Part shown: in pieces, positions 61,489 to 64,000 of the stretch
Numbering within the stretch: position 1 is the first letter of the stretch
Layout: each line of letters opens with the position of its first letter
Origin: an uncultured Thiotrichaceae bacterium
GTDB lineage: Bacteria > Pseudomonadota > Gammaproteobacteria > Thiotrichales > Thiotrichaceae
Direction of reading: 5' to 3'
DNA length: 64,000 nucleotides
Assembly: GCA_937925855.1 (NCBI GenBank)
Contig: CALAMO010000007.1
Span: 39,670 to 103,669 of the forward strand
Translations under genes and position numbers: made by a program
The notes under the pieces: generated by a model
Database searches by the model: none
Seen by the model: only the letters and a program-made list of their open reading frames with translations
Told to the model about the DNA's origin: nothing

Positions 61489-61876
61489 GTGATATTCACG
61501 GTTTATATTAAGCGGCGGAGAATAGCACTATCTCTATGAAAAGTCAGGTTGGCATTGCCCGATTCTTGAGTAAGTTCAAGTTTGTACCAAGTATATTGGC
61601 TGGCTAGAATCCAGCCAATCAATGCCTCTAACTTCACCCGAAAAAATGCTGCAAAGCTCTTGCCTGTCACCTTGTTTTAAGGTGTATACATTATCAGGTA
61701 CAGCTTGCCCAGATGCCGGGTCGTATAACTCATTATTTGTTCTGGGCTGAGATACTTTAAGTCCCACAGGTGGTGAGACTGAAATGCCTTCTACCAGTTT
61801 GCGTAGCTTAACTTCTATTATGAAAACCTATCTGTCTTTTGATATTAAGTATAGCATTGAGCATGAATGCGATTGC
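61489..61876. other. Intergenic region between der and lysS with a possible gene remnant
   Basis: A minus-strand frame open from 61827 down to 61576 reads as plausible protein (begins FIIEVKLRKLVEGISVSPP; ends VRGIDWLDSSQPIYLVQT). Only a GTG at 61767 could start it and no ribosome site is visible. It may be a decayed or partial gene. No terminator or RNA was recognised. Confidence 0.35.
61576..61767 (-). pseudogene. Possible hypothetical ORF or gene remnant (63 aa)
   Basis: This ORF gives a 63-aa protein with a normal amino-acid mix but no known domain. The same frame continues upstream for 20 more codons without a start codon, suggesting that the original 5' end is lost. No Shine-Dalgarno precedes the GTG. 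It is therefore listed as a remnant with low confidence. Confidence 0.25.
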
Positions 61877-63382
61877 TCAAATATTCTCAGGTTTCATATG
61901 CGGAAATAAAATCACGTCCCGAATCGACGGCGCATCGGTAAACAGCATCACCAGTCGGTCAATCCCAATACCCTGACCCGCCGTCGGCGGCATGCCGTAT
62001 TCCAGCGCCCGCACATAGTCCGCATCATAATGCATGGCCTCGTCATCCCCGGCGTCTTTTTCGGCGACCTGCTCACGGAAGCGTTCGGCCTGATCTTCCG
62101 CGTCGTTTAATTCGGAGAAGCCGTTGGCGATTTCACGCCCGCCCACAAAAAATTCAAAACGATCGGTAATAAACGGATTGGTGTCATTGCGCCGTGCCAG
62201 CGGTGAGACCTCAGCGGGGTATTCCGTGATAAACGTCGGTTGCATCAGACGATGTTCCACCGTCTTCTCAAAAATCTCAATCTGCACCTTGCCGAGGCCG
62301 TAGCCGTCTTTCAGCGGAATATCCATAGCCTCAGCGACCTGCCGCGCCGCCGCTGGATCATCAATCTGTGCGCCACTCAGCGTTGGGTTAAATTGTAAGA
62401 TCGAATCGCGTACGCTGATGCGTGCAAACGGCTGGCTGAAATCAAAGGTCTCATCCTGATAGGTGATACTATCCGACCCGACAACATCCCGCGCAATCCC
62501 ACGTAGCAACACCTCGGTTAAGTCCATCAGGTCATGGTAGGTCGCATAGGCCTGATAAAATTCGATCATGGTGAACTCAGGATTATGCCGCGTCGATAGC
62601 CCCTCATTGCGGAAATTACGATTAATCTCAAAAACCCGTTCAAAGCCGCCGACCACTAAGCGTTTGAGGTATAGCTCCGGCGCGATGCGCAGGTACATAT
62701 CGATATCCAAGGCATTATGGTGCGTCTCAAAAGGGCGCGCTGTGGCGCCGCCAGGAATCACCTGGAGCATCGGCGTTTCGACTTCGAGAAACTCACGCTC
62801 GATAAAGAAGTTGCGGATGTAGCTGACAATTTTTGAGCGCAGGGTAAAGGTCTTACGGCTGTCCTGACTCATAATCAGGTCAAGATAACGCTGGCGATAG
62901 CGCTGTTCTTGATCGGCTAGGCCATGGAATTTTTCCGGCAGCGGGCGCAGGGATTTGGTGAGTAGCTGCAGCGAATCAGCCTTAACCGACAGTTCACCGG
63001 TCTGCGTTTTAAACAGCACGCCTGCAACCGCGATAATGTCGCCGATGTCCTGCTGCTTATAATCTGCAAACACGTCATCGCCGACGCGATTTTTCTGCAC
63101 GAAAATCTGAATCTGACCGGAGACATCCGATAAGGTGGCGAAACTCGCTTTCCCCATCATGCGCCGCAACATCACCCGCCCGGCGATCGATACCTGAACG
63201 TTATGCTCTTCAAACCACGCCCGCTCATGCTCACCGTATTGGGCGTGTAAGTCCTCAGCCTTATCCTCGCGTTTGACTGCGTTGGGAAAGGCAATACCTC
63301 GTTCGCGCAGCGCGGCTAGCTTGTCGCGGCGCTGGGTGATTAGCTGGTTCTCATCTTGCTGAAGATTATCTTGGTTGCTCAT
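61877..63382 (-). CDS. lysS: Lysine--tRNA ligase (class II)
   Basis: The 501-aa class II enzyme has an N-terminal OB-fold anticodon domain ([23 protein letters not shown]) and catalytic motifs 1 ([21 protein letters not shown]), 2 ([20 protein letters not shown]) and 3 ([24 protein letters not shown]). Standard length. It sits downstream of prfB, the usual arrangement, but a 109-bp inverted-repeat element lies between the two genes. Confidence 0.97.
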   Translation of the reverse strand: MSNQDNLQQDENQLITQRRDKLAALRERGIAFPNAVKREDKAEDLHAQYGEHERAWFEEHNVQVSIAGRVMLRRMMGKASFATLSDVSGQIQIFVQKNRVGDDVFADYKQQDIGDIIAVAGVLFKTQTGELSVKADSLQLLTKSLRPLPEKFHGLADQEQRYRQRYLDLIMSQDSRKTFTLRSKIVSYIRNFFIEREFLEVETPMLQVIPGGATARPFETHHNALDIDMYLRIAPELYLKRLVVGGFERVFEINRNFRNEGLSTRHNPEFTMIEFYQAYATYHDLMDLTEVLLRGIARDVVGSDSITYQDETFDFSQPFARISVRDSILQFNPTLSGAQIDDPAAARQVAEAMDIPLKDGYGLGKVQIEIFEKTVEHRLMQPTFITEYPAEVSPLARRNDTNPFITDRFEFFVGGREIANGFSELNDAEDQAERFREQVAEKDAGDDEAMHYDADYVRALEYGMPPTAGQGIGIDRLVMLFTDAPSIRDVILFPHMKPENI

Positions 63383-63406
63383 TATTTCTTTTCACCATTT
63401 TTAAGA

Positions 63407-63515
63407 TTAAATCCCCTCCGTCTCCCCTTTTTCAAAGGGGAGTGCCCTTCGATGAACATCGGGGTGTGTCTGGAGGGCCTCCCCCTTTGTAAAAGGGGGA
63501 ACGAGGGGGATTTAA
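63407..63515. repeat. MITE-like inverted-repeat element between prfB and lysS
   Basis: A left arm TTAAATCCCCTCCGTCTCCC... (63407 on) and a right arm ...GGGAACGAGGGGGATTTAA (to 63515) are imperfect reverse complements over about 35 bp, with an inner stem CCCCTTT/AAAGGGG in each arm. About 40 bp separate the arms. Elements with ends 'TTAAATCCCCC' occur as dispersed non-coding repeats in several bacteria; similar copies elsewhere in the genome are expected but were not seen in this window. Confidence 0.65.
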
Positions 63516-63544
63516 GTTTTTTCATGCCATGAGGTAAAGCGTTC

Positions 63545-64000
63545 TCAAAGTCCGCTCTTCAAGCTCGCCTCAATAAACTGATCCAAGCTGCCATCCAGCA
63601 CAGCCTGCGTGTTCCCGGTCTCAACCCCGGTGCGTAAGTCTTTAATCCGCGAAGCATCCAGCACATAAGACCGAATCTGGCTGCCCCACCCAATATCTGC
63701 TTTGTTGTCTTCGATCGCCTGTTGTTCTGCACGCTTCTCGAACAGGGCGAGCTCATAGAGTTTCGCGCGCAACTGCTTATACGCCTTATCTTTGTTCTGG
63801 TGCTGCGATCGCTCGCTCTGGCACTGTACTACCGTATTGGTCGGCAAATGCGTAAGACGCACGGCGGAGTCGGTGCGGTTAACGTGCTGCCCACCCGCAC
63901 CACTTGCCCGATAGGTGTCGGTGCGCACATCGGCGGGGTTAATCTCAATCTCAATGTTGTCGTCAATTTCGGCTGAAATAAACACTGACGCAAAGCTGGT
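63545..64000 (-). CDS. prfB: Peptide chain release factor 2, C-terminal part (continues beyond window)
   Basis: The visible 150 or so residues carry the peptidyl-tRNA hydrolysis motif [18 protein letters not shown] and the conserved [19 protein letters not shown]. The frame stays open to the window edge ([11 protein letters not shown]), so the listed GTG start at 63985 is not real. RF2 ends translation at UGA/UAA. The usual programmed frameshift near codon 25 lies outside the window and cannot be checked. Confidence 0.95.
   Translation of the reverse strand, partial: TSFASVFISAEIDDNIEIEINPADVRTDTYRASGAGGQHVNRTDSAVRLTHLPTNTVVQCQSERSQHQNKDKAYKQLRAKLYELALFEKRAEQQAIEDNKADIGWGSQIRSYVLDASRIKDLRTGVETGNTQAVLDGSLDQFIEASLKSGL

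Overview
The window reads as the chromosome of a gammaproteobacterium, probably a marine or aquatic heterotroph with some one-carbon metabolism. The core genes fit this: long-form isocitrate lyase, ndk-rlmN-pilF-rodZ-(hisS)-yfgM order, dapE next to a YffB-like gene, lysS next to prfB, fused CysG, a DMSP-lyase-type cupin, and an NAD-dependent formate dehydrogenase beside formate-THF ligase. Oceanospirillales- or Thiotrichales-like bacteria would fit, but the sequence alone does not settle the genus.

Bases 1 to about 19.7-20.1 kb are accessory DNA and look like part of an integrated mobile element whose left end lies outside the window. From left to right it holds a RepA/AAA_25-type ATPase surrounded by TGATCARGTTGAT repeats, a small zinc-ribbon protein, and a minus-strand defence operon (read 13.7 to 2.6 kb: SNF2 translocase, type III Mod, superfamily 1 helicase, type III Res, small unknown protein). 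Two divergent ribbon-helix-helix regulators then share an operator-dense promoter region. They are followed by a very compact plus-strand operon (micro-ORF, P2 gpA-like HUH replication endonuclease, three membrane proteins, small acidic protein), a serine resolvase with res-like sites, and a secreted PASTA-domain protein. No tyrosine integrase, structural phage genes or conjugation genes are visible.

From 20.2 to 38 kb lie uronate isomerase, a Gly-rich DUF533 protein with a 60-bp tandem repeat, a LysR regulator divergent from aceA-rraA, small exported proteins, a membrane-anchored winged-helix regulator, a possible structured RNA ahead of a CnoX-like thioredoxin, and a C1 block. That block has a GlxA/AraC regulator divergent from a fused NuoEF-like formate dehydrogenase subunit, the catalytic subunit, and fhs. 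A solo LuxR-type HTH protein and an AT-hook coiled-coil protein follow.

From 38 to 50.6 kb are mostly minus-strand housekeeping genes: dapE, yffB-like, a degenerate S24 protein, cysG, yfgM, a hisS of a non-gammaproteobacterial type, rodZ, pilF, rlmN and ndk. On the plus strand a HAD phosphatase gene is translationally coupled to a DMSP-lyase-family cupin. From 50.7 to 58.2 kb runs a glycogen operon, glgA-glgP-glgC-glgX, without glgB in view. recD, der, lysS, a miniature inverted-repeat element and the 3' part of prfB close the window.

The best candidate for an under-described system is the five-gene type III-like restriction operon with two extra helicases and its RHH-controlled border. The coupled HUH-Rep/membrane-protein operon next to it comes second. 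All family assignments are from reading the translated ORFs; no database search was possible.
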